A stretch of DNA of 64,000 bases, taken from positions 836,001 through 900,000 of the forward strand of contig JAQJVL010000048.1 of NCBI GenBank assembly GCA_035578905.1. The letters are read 5' to 3'. Positions 36,190 to 46,700 of this stretch are shown here, piece by piece. Each line of letters begins with the position of its first letter. Within the stretch, counting starts at the first letter, position 1. The notes below the pieces were generated by a model, which saw nothing but the letters and a program-made list of their open reading frames with translations, was not told where the DNA came from and did not search any database. Made by a program: the position numbers and the translations under genes. This DNA comes from Stictocephala bisonia. Its lineage: Eukaryota; Arthropoda; Insecta; Hemiptera; Membracidae.

Positions 36190-37300
36190 TAAAAAAATCC
36201 AGTAAGACTGACTGGACAAAGTTTTCGTGTTTGTCAGTTAGTTTCAGAATGTCATAGTTACTTTTGTAAGGATATGTAATGTTTTTCTGAAAAATACTAA
36301 TCAATAAGTAATGAGCTTTTAAAAAAATTAGCGAATAAGTATTACTTTTCTGAGTTTTCCATCAATTATTACATTGTATTCCCACCTTAATATATATAAA
36401 ACAAAGGTTTAGTGATGCTATACAATTTAATTATTAATGAAACTTTTTAATTTATGACATGACAACAAAATTGAATCTAGATGACTATTATTTGTGTGGA
36501 TGTCATCTTTTCTATTAAAACACCTATTCTACACTGTTTAGAAAGTTACGTGACAAGTATTGAAGTCAATCCATACACCACTACTATTTATATATTTACA
36601 TATCCACTATTTCAAACTATAATAATTTTGTACACTGTAGCCTAACACATAAACGCATTCGGTTAATATCAAACGCAGCATTAATATTGGTAATTTGACC
36701 ACGCAAAACCACCCCTGCCTCATGGCTGTAATTAAATATTGACACTATTCTGCTGACACACAAAGCCCTGTTATTGTTCCTATTAACTCCACTATTGAAC
36801 TTGGCAATACGTTTAGCTACCACCCAATGTATCCCAAATATTTATGTCTCTTCTAAATTAGTAACAACACAACCTCTTTACAGAACATTACAAAAGTGTT
36901 TACGTCCTAATTTCTAATGTTCAATACAATTTTCTTTGTGAACATTATCTAATGATATGTTATAAGAAATTTAAGTGTTGTTACTCACATGACTAAAAAT
37001 TATTATAATGAAAGCAGAAATAAATTCATCTTTACCTTATTTTTTCTGCTCATTGTAGAGCCAGCATTTAATAATATTTCAAAATATAAAACTCTAATAA
37101 ATGTAACACCATGTTCAAGCTCACCTACTAGTTAGATGATGGCTAAAATGCAAATTTAATGAAACAATAATCTTGTAAAATTCAATAAATGTGTACAGAT
37201 TAGTTTCATCCAGAATATAAAATATAAACGTTCATTAGTTTTATATAAACTTAAAATGAATATGGGAACCACAATTAATTAACTACATGGATTTGTTTAC
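36190..37300. other. AT-rich DNA without recognisable gene
   Basis: Nothing recognisable. Short open frames only. Confidence 0.5.
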
Positions 37301-37305
37301 TACAA

Positions 37306-37905
37306 GTTCGCGATTGACGCACTTGGTGAGTTCCAACCGTGAGTCGTTCCTGTTCGCGACTGACGCACTTGGTGAGTTCCAACCGTGAGTCGTTCCTGTT
37401 CGCGACTGACGTACTTGGTGAGTTCCGACCGTGAGTCGTTCCTGTCGCGATTGACGCACTTGGTGAACTCCGACCGTGAGTCGTTCCTGTTCGCGACTGA
37501 CGCACTTGGTGAAGTCCGACCGTGAGTCGTTCCTGTTCGCGACTGACGCACTTGGTGAAGTCCGACCGTGAGTCGTTCCTGTTCGCGACTGACGTACTTG
37601 GTGAAGTCCGACCGTGAGTCGTTCCTGTTCGCGACTGACGTACTTGGTGAGTTCCAACCGTGAGTCGTTCCTGTTCGCGACTGACGTACTTGGTGAGTTC
37701 CGACCGTGAGTCGTTCCTGTCGCTATTGACGCACTTGGTGAACTCCGACCGTGAGTCGTTCCTGTTCACGACTGACGTACTTGGTGAGTTCCGACCGTGA
37801 GTCGTTCCTGTTCGCGACTGACGTACTTGGTGAGTTCCGACCGTGAGTCGTTCCTGTTCGCGACTGACGTACTTGGTGAGTTCCGACCGTGAGTCGTTCC
37901 TATTC
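37306..37905. repeat. 46-bp minisatellite, 13 copies
   Basis: The unit contains TTCGCGACTGACGTACTTGG then TGAGTTCCGACCGTGAGTCG. Two units are 45 bp because a T is missing (CCTGTCGCGATTG and CCTGTCGCTATTG). GC content is well above the surroundings, with many CpG. The minus strand lacks stops in all three frames across the unit, so several long repetitive frames exist. The unit length is not a multiple of three and I reject them as genes. Confidence 0.96.
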
Positions 37906-37909
37906 GGGA

Positions 37910-39590
37910 TTCCTGATCTCCTGTACCTAATGGAGAAGGAAAATCATTACCTCTTGGATAAGTTGCATTTACTACAGTTTGATAATTTTGTCTATGTGTT
38001 ACCAAACTGGCGGGTAGCGAGTTTTCTCCAGCCTGGAAATATCTTGCCACAGATAACATATTAATGAACACAATAACAAAATAAACCTTTATTAATTATG
38101 GTAAGCATAAAATGTAAAACTTAATACATTCTAGGGCATGTTTTTAAACAATGCTATTTAAATCATTATTGATTAGATATTCGGTTTAAGCGGCCGTTGT
38201 CAAAACTAGAATCGATAGTTTCCGGTGATAACCACATCAAGGTGCTATCTACATTATTTACAAAATAACAAGACGTAAATAATAGCTTCGTTATTTAACT
38301 TTTAATTTTTACTATTTCAATTGTCATAGAATCAAACCGATTTTAAGTAAATTATATTTTACAATAACACTTTAGTTTTTCACATTTATACTATAATTTC
38401 AATTTAAAAACACTACAATCACAATAAACTAAATATATTTACTTATTTCAATCTGAACAAGAATTTTAACACAATGTTACAGTTGTGAATAATTTATATA
38501 ACAGAGAAAACTTGTAGTAATATAGTGACAAAATGTTATGGGGGAGACTGATTTCAGAATGTCTGGAGGGCTCTACAAATTGAAGTTGTGTTGTTTCTAA
38601 AGTCCTCCAACTTACTTTATCATTGTGTTTGAAACATTCAACTTTTTTATTACAAAACAAGGTAATGACATGGTTTCATTTAAATTACATTTAACTGCAC
38701 CTCAGTATATATTTGTCAGTAGAAAAGTCTAACTGACACCGTTGTTTTATACAATGATTGTTACAAAAATTTAGTTAAAATTTAAAACTAGTGTTTAGTT
38801 TTATACATTGGGTAAATTAATAGATGATAAAATCGTTTAATGTAGCTTTATTTAGAATCGATTATTTTATCTACTAAAAGTATCATTAAAAGATAGTAAG
38901 CAAACTTTCTGATTTTGAATGTTCTATAACTTTCTATATTGGAATTTACTCTTGAGATAGTAAAATTTTGTTTTGGGGCTTTGTATACAAAAGTGGTTTA
39001 CAAGTTATTGCTATTTAAGAATATAAAATCAAATTTTTAAATTTATTTTAGCTACATTTAAACTTATTTTAACGTTTGTATCAAACTGCTTGACATATGC
39101 TCTACTTACACACGTTTGCTTTATTTGAAAATATTGTAGTTATTGTTTTTATAATACATTCTAACACTATTGAAATTCAATATAAAAAGAAAATTGTATC
39201 TAAACTAGTAATAGTGGTTTGAAATAGTTACGAAACTATCTGAACGGCATCGTTCTGTATTTTCCAAGTTTAAATTAGCTGTAACAGGTTTGTCTTAACC
39301 ACATATAGACCAATTAACTGAATCTGGCTAGAGACCAACAACAAGCTAGTGATCTAATTATTGTGTACACCAGCTGAGATCCCGACGTTTACTAACGTAA
39401 GACAACGATAGTTTGTGTAGTACAAAGATGAATAAAATTAAGTACAACCTAACATTTGAACGTTAAACTTATAAAATTATTAATTATTTTGCATTAAGTT
39501 TATTTCGATATTTTGTATTTACATTTCATATTTAAAATGAAAAATTGCTTCAAATATATAAGTTATTTTTAACTGTGAATCCTTTATATT
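37910..39590. other. AT-rich DNA without recognisable gene
   Basis: Nothing recognisable. Confidence 0.5.
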
Positions 39591-39594
39591 ACAA

Positions 39595-39776
39595 TCTGGC
39601 TTAGTGGCAGTGGTTAAAGCTGTATGTATTGACTGTGTAGTCTACGATCTACGGTTCGAATAGCCAAATGAAGTGATGATCAATATTTAATAAATGATTT
39701 CTTTGGAGACTGTAACTGAACAAATGATATTTAAAAAATAAATAAATAAATAAATATATATATATATATATATATA
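39595..39776 (+). mobile_element. tRNA-derived SINE, plus strand
   Basis: A tRNA-like head with an A-box-like TTAGTGGCAGTGGTTAAAGC (39601-39620) and a B-box-like GGTTCGAATAG (39653-39663) is followed by about 60 bases of body and an A-rich tail of AAATAAATAAAT and (TA)n. Spacing and order suit an RNA polymerase III promoter. The sequence differs from the SINE at 11949-12204, so it is another family or very diverged. Confidence 0.65.
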
Positions 39777-40388
39777 TCTAAGTATATACTACACACATTA
39801 ATAAGTAAAAAAAAAAAAAAATTAAATTATGAAAATATGATAACATTTTGTCTTCCTTAGTATTTATCATATCAAGTGACCTCTTGTTTTACATTGTTGC
39901 ATATTAACCTCAAAACAGCATCAATTATTTATACATAAATAAGACATTATTTATATTATATTAAAAAGGAATTTCCGTCTACACGTTCTGGAGATATATA
40001 TTGCTTTTAGCAAAAGGTATCAGCTGGTCTTTAAGAACCCGTTCTGACTCCACGAGCTTCTCTCATTTATTAGTTAAAGAACAAAGAATCTTAATGAATA
40101 TTTTTCTATGTTCTTCCTAAAACAAATCTGTGAATGTTTTCGGGCTTGGAGGGCTTCCATGTTTGTTGACCAGGGAGTTGGTTATGTCTAACTCTGAACA
40201 CTTATTTCAACGGGAAAACGTTAACTATATTTATCAGTGTGTGAATAAGCTTGATGAAAACTAAAAAAATAAATATGATAGATAAAAGAGTTTAATATAT
40301 TTTTCATTCAATACCAATAGAATTATTTTATTCAGTATAGTAAATTAAGTCTATTTCAAGCTCAATAATTTTTATAAGTGATAAAAAT

Positions 40389-41056
40389 ACTATTGCCGGT
40401 GCAGAAGTTATGTGCACCCTAGCTTTGAAGGTTGTTTTCTAAAGGTCAAAGAGCCTACGAAAAATCTAATCACACCATTGTTTTCTTCATTTATTTGTAC
40501 GTTGTGCTAAATGCATTTGTACATTCTATTACAACTTTTATAATTTATACCCCAGTTGGAGCCAAAAAGTTCTGGAATTCTAACTAGTTTTCACTTTGTA
40601 TCAAATGTACACTGTTATTTTAGAATTCATACACCTTCATCCTTCATACTGCTACAGTGATAAAGAATGATGAGTGTAGAAGTGTAACTAGCAGCCCAAT
40701 CTTGTGTACCAACCATTCCTTATGTTATTCCAACCTTTGTCCGAAAAGGAAATTCATCAACCGTAATATGAGGTCCAGTATCTGAGACCTGGATTTTTTG
40801 CAGGTGGATCAAAACTCATAGTAAAAATAATAGGTATTATATTGGATGGTGATTGACCATTGAAAAAAAACGGGAAAGATCTGAAATATATTTATTATTG
40901 AAGAAAAAACACATATATTATATTTAACTTAACATTTCATGTTCAACGTGTTTTTCTTCAGTAATATATTTAATATATTGTTGTATTGGAACGTTACTAT
41001 TTATACTTATACTAACTTGAAATAGCAAGAGTTAAAATGCCCGTAGTATGATTTAG
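40389..41056. repeat. 668-bp direct repeat, left copy
   Basis: Nearly identical (about 98% by eye) to 42836-43502, at a distance of 2447 bp. Starts ACTATTGCCGGTGCAGAAG and ends GCCCGTAGTAT.ATTTAG. No ORF. It flanks the truncated retrotransposon. It has no TG..CA termini, so it is not an ordinary LTR. Confidence 0.92.
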
Positions 41057-41136
41057 ATTTAGATTGAAAGGGGATGTACAGTTGGTCCACCAACCCTTGC
41101 AACGAAGCCTGAAGCTTTTTGTGCCAATCCCGGTGC

Positions 41137-42099
41137 CTAATCGTCGTAAAGCTGGCAATCCTTGACCAGGTCAAGGGGCTTCTTCACTAGATTAGTAATT
41201 TCCGACTGTCCCAGAGGTGAGCCTTCAAAAAGTACTCTTCTCCTGGCACCAAGAGACTCACACTCCAGGACAATGTATTCTGCCGACGAGTCGTCCTCCC
41301 CACAGAGGCGACAGATGGGATCCTCCGTAAAGAGTCCCACTGTTCTTGGATGCCTCCGGAATTTACCGTGACCGGTGATGAGTCCCACCACCAGCTTGAC
41401 GTGCAATTTACTCAACCCAAGAAGTGGCTTTGTTAACTTCTGGGAAGGATTTCTGAGAAGAACCTTATCGAGTCTTTGCCCTGGGAACCGCCACCATCTT
41501 TCAAGATGTCTGGCGCTGACCCAGTTTTTGATTGCTGTTTTGACAGCTGCAGCCGAAACGCCCCAGGCCGGCTCAGGACCAATGAAGGGCTTGATAGCAC
41601 CTTCCCTAGCCAAGGCATCGGCCTGCTCGTTGCCTTCTAATCCCCTATGTCCTGGGATCCATTCCAGCAAGACCTGATTTCTTGAGCCCAGGATGCTGAG
41701 GGACTCCACACATACCCAGACTAGACCAGACGAAACCTTCCAGAAGTCAAGAGCCCCTAAGGCCGCCTGACTGTCTGAGAGGATGTGGATATGTTTCCCG
41801 CAAACCCCTATCATAGTTTGCGCTGAACGTATGGCGACTTCAGCTTGGAAAACGGTGCCATACGTTCCCAGGCTCACGCTAGCGTTGGTCCTGGGGTCGC
41901 CAGTATAGACACCAAATCCAGCTCTGTTGCCCATTCTTGACCCGTCTGTGTACCATACAATTCGGTCGTGAGAAGAAACCGGGCTACTAACAGCTTCCCA
42001 GTACTCCCTCGACCTGAAATCCACAGTATAGGGTCTGGTGAAAAGATACTTAGTCCCAATGAAGTCAAACTTCATTGAGAGTACCTGGACTCTACACAT
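41137..42099 (-). pseudogene. Retrotransposon RNase H and C-terminal domain
   Basis: A 320-codon open frame that is the C-terminal end of a non-LTR retrotransposon polyprotein. RNase H catalytic residues are visible in order: D in VWYTDGSRM, E in FQAEVAIRSA, D in ILSDSQAALGAL, and H and D in WIPGHRGLEGNEQADALARE. After the RNase H comes a stretch with ICRLCGEDDSSAEYIVLECE. Related elements usually have histidine where this has tyrosine before the last cysteine, so the zinc knuckle may be damaged. The apparent ATG (42099) lies at the junction of a 386-bp tandem duplication and is not a natural start. RNase H would remove RNA from the RNA-DNA hybrid during reverse transcription. Clade: R1/Jockey/LOA-like, not resolved. 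Confidence 0.85.
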
Positions 42100-42471
42100 T
42101 CCCAGACTAGACCAGACGAAACCTTCAAGGAGTCAAGAGCCCCTAAGGCCGCCTGACTGTCTGAGAGGATGTAGATATGTTTCCCGCAAACCTCTATCAT
42201 AGTTTGCGCTGAACGTATGGCGACTTCAGCTTGGAAAACGGTGCCATACGCTCCCAGGCTCACGCTAGCGTTGGTTCTGGGGTCGCCAGTATGGACACCA
42301 AATCCAGCTCTGTTGCCCATTCTTGACCCGTCTGTGAACCATACAAATCGGTCGTGAGAAGAAACCGGGCTACTAACAGCTTCCCAGTACTCCCTCGACC
42401 TGAAATCCACAGTATAGGGTCTGGTGAAAAGATACTTAGTCCCAATGAAGTCAAACTTCATTGAGAGTACC
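41700..42471. repeat. 386-bp tandem duplication inside the retrotransposon
   Basis: Copies at 41700-42085 and 42086-42471, about 97% identical by eye. The block GAAGTCAAACTTCATTGAGA occurs at 42061 and 42447, 386 bases apart. The duplication affects only the RNase H region. Confidence 0.92.
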
Positions 42472-42569
42472 TCATCGTTTACTAGATTGACCACTGAGGA
42501 GTGATCTGTACAGGACCCCCTCCAGTGGTCAGTCAGTTGAAGCCTGTAAGCCGCCGCCCGAGCCTCCAT
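42072..42569 (-). pseudogene. Duplicated partial RNase H
   Basis: About 165 codons giving the end of the RT-RNase H linker and the first two-thirds of RNase H, ending where the tandem duplication joins. It matches the frame at 41700-42085 closely. The 386-bp shift breaks the frame, so no protein can run through both copies. The true upstream reading continues before the ATG (IALEVLLN) to a stop at about 42608. Confidence 0.8.
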
Positions 42570-42835
42570 GTTAAGAAGAACCTCCAGTGCAATTAAAGGG
42601 GTCGCCTAAAGGCCCCTATCATGCACATGCAGGCAAGTCTTTGTTGGCTTGAAAGCCTACCCCGGACACGGTACGGCACGGGAGAGTGGATGTTTGGTAG
42701 GGTAAGGAATTAATGGGATAGGAGTGCTCTCAGTATCGGGATCACACTGAGAGCTGTGGAAAGGTACCCTCCTCCTTTCTCATCGGTTATGGGAAAGATG
42801 AGACTCCGGGCTTGGGACCGGTGCAGCGGAGTTAA

Positions 42836-43502
42836 ACTATTGCCGGTGCAGAAGTTATGTGCACCCTAGCTTTGAAGGTTGTTTTCTAAAGGTCAAAGAG
42901 CCTACGAAAAATCTAATCACACCATTGTTTTCTTCATTTATTTGTACGTTGTGATAAATGCATTTGTACATTCTATTACAACTTTTATAATTTATACCCC
43001 AGTTGGAGCCAAAAAGTTCTGGAATTGTAACTAGTTTTCACTTTGTATCAAATTTACACTGTTATTTTAGAATTCATACACCTTCATCCTTCATACTGCT
43101 ACAGTGATAAAGAATGATGAGTGTAGAAGTGTAACTAGCAGCCCAATCTTGTGTACCAACCATTCCTTATGTCATTCCAACCTTTGTCCGAAAAGGAAAT
43201 TCATCAACCGTAATATGAGGTCCAGTATCTGAGACCTGGAGTTTTTGCAGGTGGATCAAAACTCATAGTAAAAATAATAGGTATTATATTGGATGGTGAT
43301 TGACCGTAGAAAAAAACGGGAAAGATCTGAAATATATGTATTATTGAAGAAAAAACACATGTATTATATTTAACTTAACATTTCATGTTCAACGTGTTTT
43401 TCTTCAGTAATACATTTCATATATTGTTGTATTGGAACGTTACTATTTATACTTATACTAACTTGAAATAGCAAGAGTTAAAATGCCCGTAGTATTATTT
43501 AG
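42836..43502. repeat. 668-bp direct repeat, right copy (667 bp)
   Basis: See the left copy at 40389-41056. About ten single-base differences plus small length changes in A runs separate the two. Confidence 0.92.
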
Positions 43503-44660
43503 TTAGCCACCATATAATGTTTTGTAATAGTAATGGTCTGAGCTTATACTGAACATTTACTAGGCTTACTACTCCATTGTTATTTTCTTTATGTCTGTTA
43601 AAATTTGGGGATACTCATAGAAAAAAACGAACGGACAAAAAGAAAAAGAAAAAACAGCCCTAGTACATTTTCTATTGGATAGTATTGGATGTTTACAATA
43701 AAATGGTCAAAATCAAATAATTAAATACACATCACAAGAACAAAAAGAACATTTGTATGAGTGGAGTAATACATCATATAGGATTTGATTTTTGTTCCTA
43801 GATCTTTAATTGTTTAGTAATCTACAGTAACTGACGATCTACAATAGTTACTTACCACGCAGCTAAGCATCTTGATTTATTTTGATGTTTTTCGAAGAAG
43901 GCAAACAACAATCAGTCAATAAATTGATTTATGTTTTAAGTTGGCTAAGGAAATTTTAATTAATATACGTCCGTAAGATTATAAGACAATTTGAAATCCT
44001 TGTTAAACAATTTACGATTTTAATATTAATGCAATTCACTAATTTTGTTATTACTGATAAAGTTAGTTTCACGAACGATATATTGTAGTTGTAACTATTT
44101 ATATTCAGTCATTATAGTATTATATATTTGTAACTACAACTATTTACAGTAACTAAATCTCAACTAATAAAAATGTCAAAATAAAAATATTAACTAAACA
44201 TTAATTATGACAAATTATCAATATACATCGGTTTGAGTATATTTTATAGTGATTTATGTTTGGTTTAAGATTATGATTACTAATCATTGTTTAGAAAATG
44301 TTTGGAGAAAATTCAAAGAGAAAATAGGTAGTTTCACAAGATTGTTTGTAAGTAAGACACGTATTTGGAAAATAAGGAGGGAACACTGCCCTTCCAATTA
44401 CAGTTTAATGAAAATCTAGTTGGCTAGCCACCTTCAACAAAGGCATGATTAGGGTAAGGACTATAATTTGGTGAAGACTAATATCCACGAAATACATTCT
44501 CACATTCTTGAACTAACACAATTAAAATCATTATACAGATAATACTGTTTTGTTAGTTAGCACTAAAATATTTATACATTATGAGTCACTATACAATAAT
44601 TAAATTGTTTACGAGTATGAGATAATATTACTACTACTACTAATTAAGACACACAACAAC
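43503..44660. other. AT-rich DNA without recognisable gene
   Basis: Nothing recognisable. Confidence 0.5.
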
Positions 44661-44664
44661 ACTC

Positions 44665-44755
44665 CACAGGAGTACTGACCCACCCACTCACCTTTACACG
44701 TACACTAGTTGTATTTACCAACACACTCACCTCCACACGTACGGCAGTAGAAACG
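44665..44755. repeat. ~45-bp minisatellite, 2 copies (family B, locus 3)
   Basis: Contains 'tactgacccacccactcacc' then 'cacgtac', then a second, diverged copy. Related to 14482-14612 and 27888-28000. Confidence 0.65.
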
Positions 44756-44900
44756 TAAATAATAAAATTTCACTTGAAAACAAAATGCTCATATTTTAGA
44801 TTAAACTGACTATAGGTTCTCATATAATGTTACTTTTTGTAAGGAATATAAATGCATATAATATAATTAAATATTATTATTTCAGTAAATAATAAGATGA

Positions 44901-45061
44901 AATTGGCACTGGCGTGGTGCAAGTTGACGTTATTATTTGTGTCATATCCCTTAAATTGGCACTGGCGTGGTGCAAGTTGACGTTATTATTTGTGTCATAT
45001 CCCTTAAATTGGCACTGGCCTGGTGCAAGTTGACGTTATTATTTGTGTCATATCCCTTAAA
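44901..45061. repeat. 53-bp tandem repeat, 3 copies
   Basis: Units at 44901, 44954 and 45007, almost identical (GCGTGG in two, GCCTGG in the third). Confidence 0.95.
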
Positions 45062-45157
45062 TAAAATAGTTATGTTATTAGTGTCTTTTTAGATATTTAT
45101 TTTAAAAGACCGCTTAATAATCACTGAGTAAAAACGTAAACTGTGGGCAATGATAAA

Positions 45158-45265
45158 TGTAGTCACTGTGCTGAGGAAATATCTGCAGAAGCCAACAATG
45201 TATTTTGCAGATTATGTTCAAGGACGTTTTATTTGTGTGACTGCAGTATAAAATTGAGGACCTGA
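45158..45265 (+). pseudogene. Possible zinc-finger fragment (transposon ORF1-like)
   Basis: One plus-strand frame reads CSHCAEEISAEANN then VFCRLCSRTFYLCDC before a stop. The C-x2-C, C-x2-C and following cysteines recall the PHD-like fingers of some insect retrotransposon ORF1 proteins. It is short, has no start or splice support, and could be chance. Confidence 0.2.
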
Positions 45266-45720
45266 AATAGTTATGGTAAGCAAGGCCAGAAGAAATGGAA
45301 AATCATATTTTTCGAAGTACAGAAAGACATGGCACAGAACCTGAATTCCTAGAGTTATCAGAACAGGCCTGTGATGTGAATCAGAACAGGCACCAAGAAC
45401 ACACTTCATAATATTTAGGGGTTGAAAGGTCGTCCACACGAACAGAAGCAAAGGTTCGGCGAATAACACCTAAACCAACGAGCTGAGAAAAAAGTACTTA
45501 TATCTTTGACATCAAATACAAGAAATGAGTTATTGGTTTCAGTCCAGATGATTAGGCTTCTGTCATTACTGTCGGCCTATGAGTAACCCCAGGCTGTGAT
45601 GACTATTAAAATCCCCAAAATACAGGATAGGGTATTCTAAAATCTGACACAATAGTTGATATTGTAAAGAATATCATAGAATATCATATTTTGTTATAAA
45701 TATTCTTAAATATTAAAATG

Positions 45721-46075
45721 AGCTTTTATATTAATAGCCATAGTTATATACTCTTAAAATATATTTGGAAATGTATACAATTATCTAGTTTTAATATTCA
45801 AGCTATTTTAACCCAATTGAACATTTGGATTTTTACTCAATTTAACACTCGGACGTACAGAATATGTCATATATATGGAACTATAGAGATATATTTAACT
45901 TATGAACTAAGGTGCACAGATATTATCAAAATAATTTGTTTTTATTGTATTATTTAGTCTAAAATTGTCTCTGTTCGATATAATATGACAATTATTATTA
46001 ACTTCAAATAGCAGTTATAACTACAATCGATCTCCCCAACAATATTTATTGCTTCTTCTAAAGTAAATCAGTTTA
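45721..46075. repeat. Repeat L, copy 2
   Basis: Matches 29282-29626. It contains an extra short insertion near 45850-45890 relative to copy 1. It runs directly into the non-autonomous Helitron with no autonomous Helitron between. Confidence 0.85.
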
Positions 46076-46085
46076 TTATCTATTA

Positions 46086-46387
46086 TCTATAAAAGGCAAA
46101 TGCCACTGATTCATTCACTCATCGCTGTAACTAAAAAAGTACTAAGCCTACAAGGCTGAACATTTATAGTCAAAGGTCTTATGTTGTAGATGTGCAATAA
46201 GAAGGAATTTTAAAAAAATGTTTAGTAAATAGAAGATGGCAGCCTTTTTAGTGCCAACAATTTTAAATGCCAAACACAGCGTTTCTCTAATTTGACTTTA
46301 GTGGCTAAATGAACGGTTCTACAGCAAACCTAACAGCAATTTCTATGCCCGATTCGAGACGATCTACAACTTCGGTCCTATGACTTT
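46086..46387 (+). mobile_element. Non-autonomous Helitron N, copy 2, 3'-truncated
   Basis: The first ~302 bp match 34926-35230 (TCTATAAAAGGCAAATGCCA onward). Similarity ends in a run of T at about 46386, and no 3' end is found. Confidence 0.75.
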
Positions 46388-46645
46388 TTTTTAAGAACGG
46401 GAGTTTTGTACACTTCTAAATTAGTCGGTTTTAACACAATATTTTGTTAGACTAAGCACATTGACATCTAAAGGGGAATAAAATGATTTTATTTTTCTAA
46501 TATCATTGTTTAACAATGAACTTATATGTGGAATAAATAAAAGAATACACATACATTCTGAGGTTTATTTTTCTTAACAATTCTATTAGCATGTCTTATC
46601 TGGAAATATATTTCCTGTCTATATATTAATATACATATTTGATGA

Positions 46646-46648
<3 letters not shown>

Positions 46649-46695
<47 letters not shown>
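46649..46695. repeat. (TA)n microsatellite
   Basis: About 23 TA dinucleotides. Confidence 0.95.

Positions 46696-46699
<4 letters not shown>

Positions 46700-46700
<1 letters not shown>

Larger units (their letters stand above)
41057..42835 (-). mobile_element. Truncated non-LTR retrotransposon fragment
   Basis: 1779 bp, minus strand. Its 3' end (low coordinates) has an (ATTTAG)n-like tail at about 41051-41066. Coding remains only from the very end of the reverse transcriptase (PLIALEVLLNMEARAAAYRL, about 42605) through RNase H and a C-terminal zinc-knuckle-like segment. About 230 bases at the 5' side (42606-42835) are non-coding and GC-richer; they may be leader fused to the coding end by an internal deletion. 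The 5' junction holds CCGGTGCAG (42818-42826), which also occurs at the start of the flanking direct repeat (42843-42851). Confidence 0.8.

Noticed and set aside
37275..38071. Minus-strand Arg/Ser/Thr-rich repetitive proteins
   Set aside because: All three frames are open because the 46-bp unit has no stops on that strand. The unit length is not a multiple of three, so no stable protein repeat is maintained.
39600..39670. Functional tRNA gene
   Set aside because: The A and B boxes fit, but a paired acceptor stem is not evident and an A-rich, SINE-like tail follows.
40389..43502. LTR retrotransposon with 668-bp LTRs
   Set aside because: The repeats lack TG..CA ends, no primer-binding site or polypurine tract is visible, and the enclosed coding sequence is of non-LTR type.
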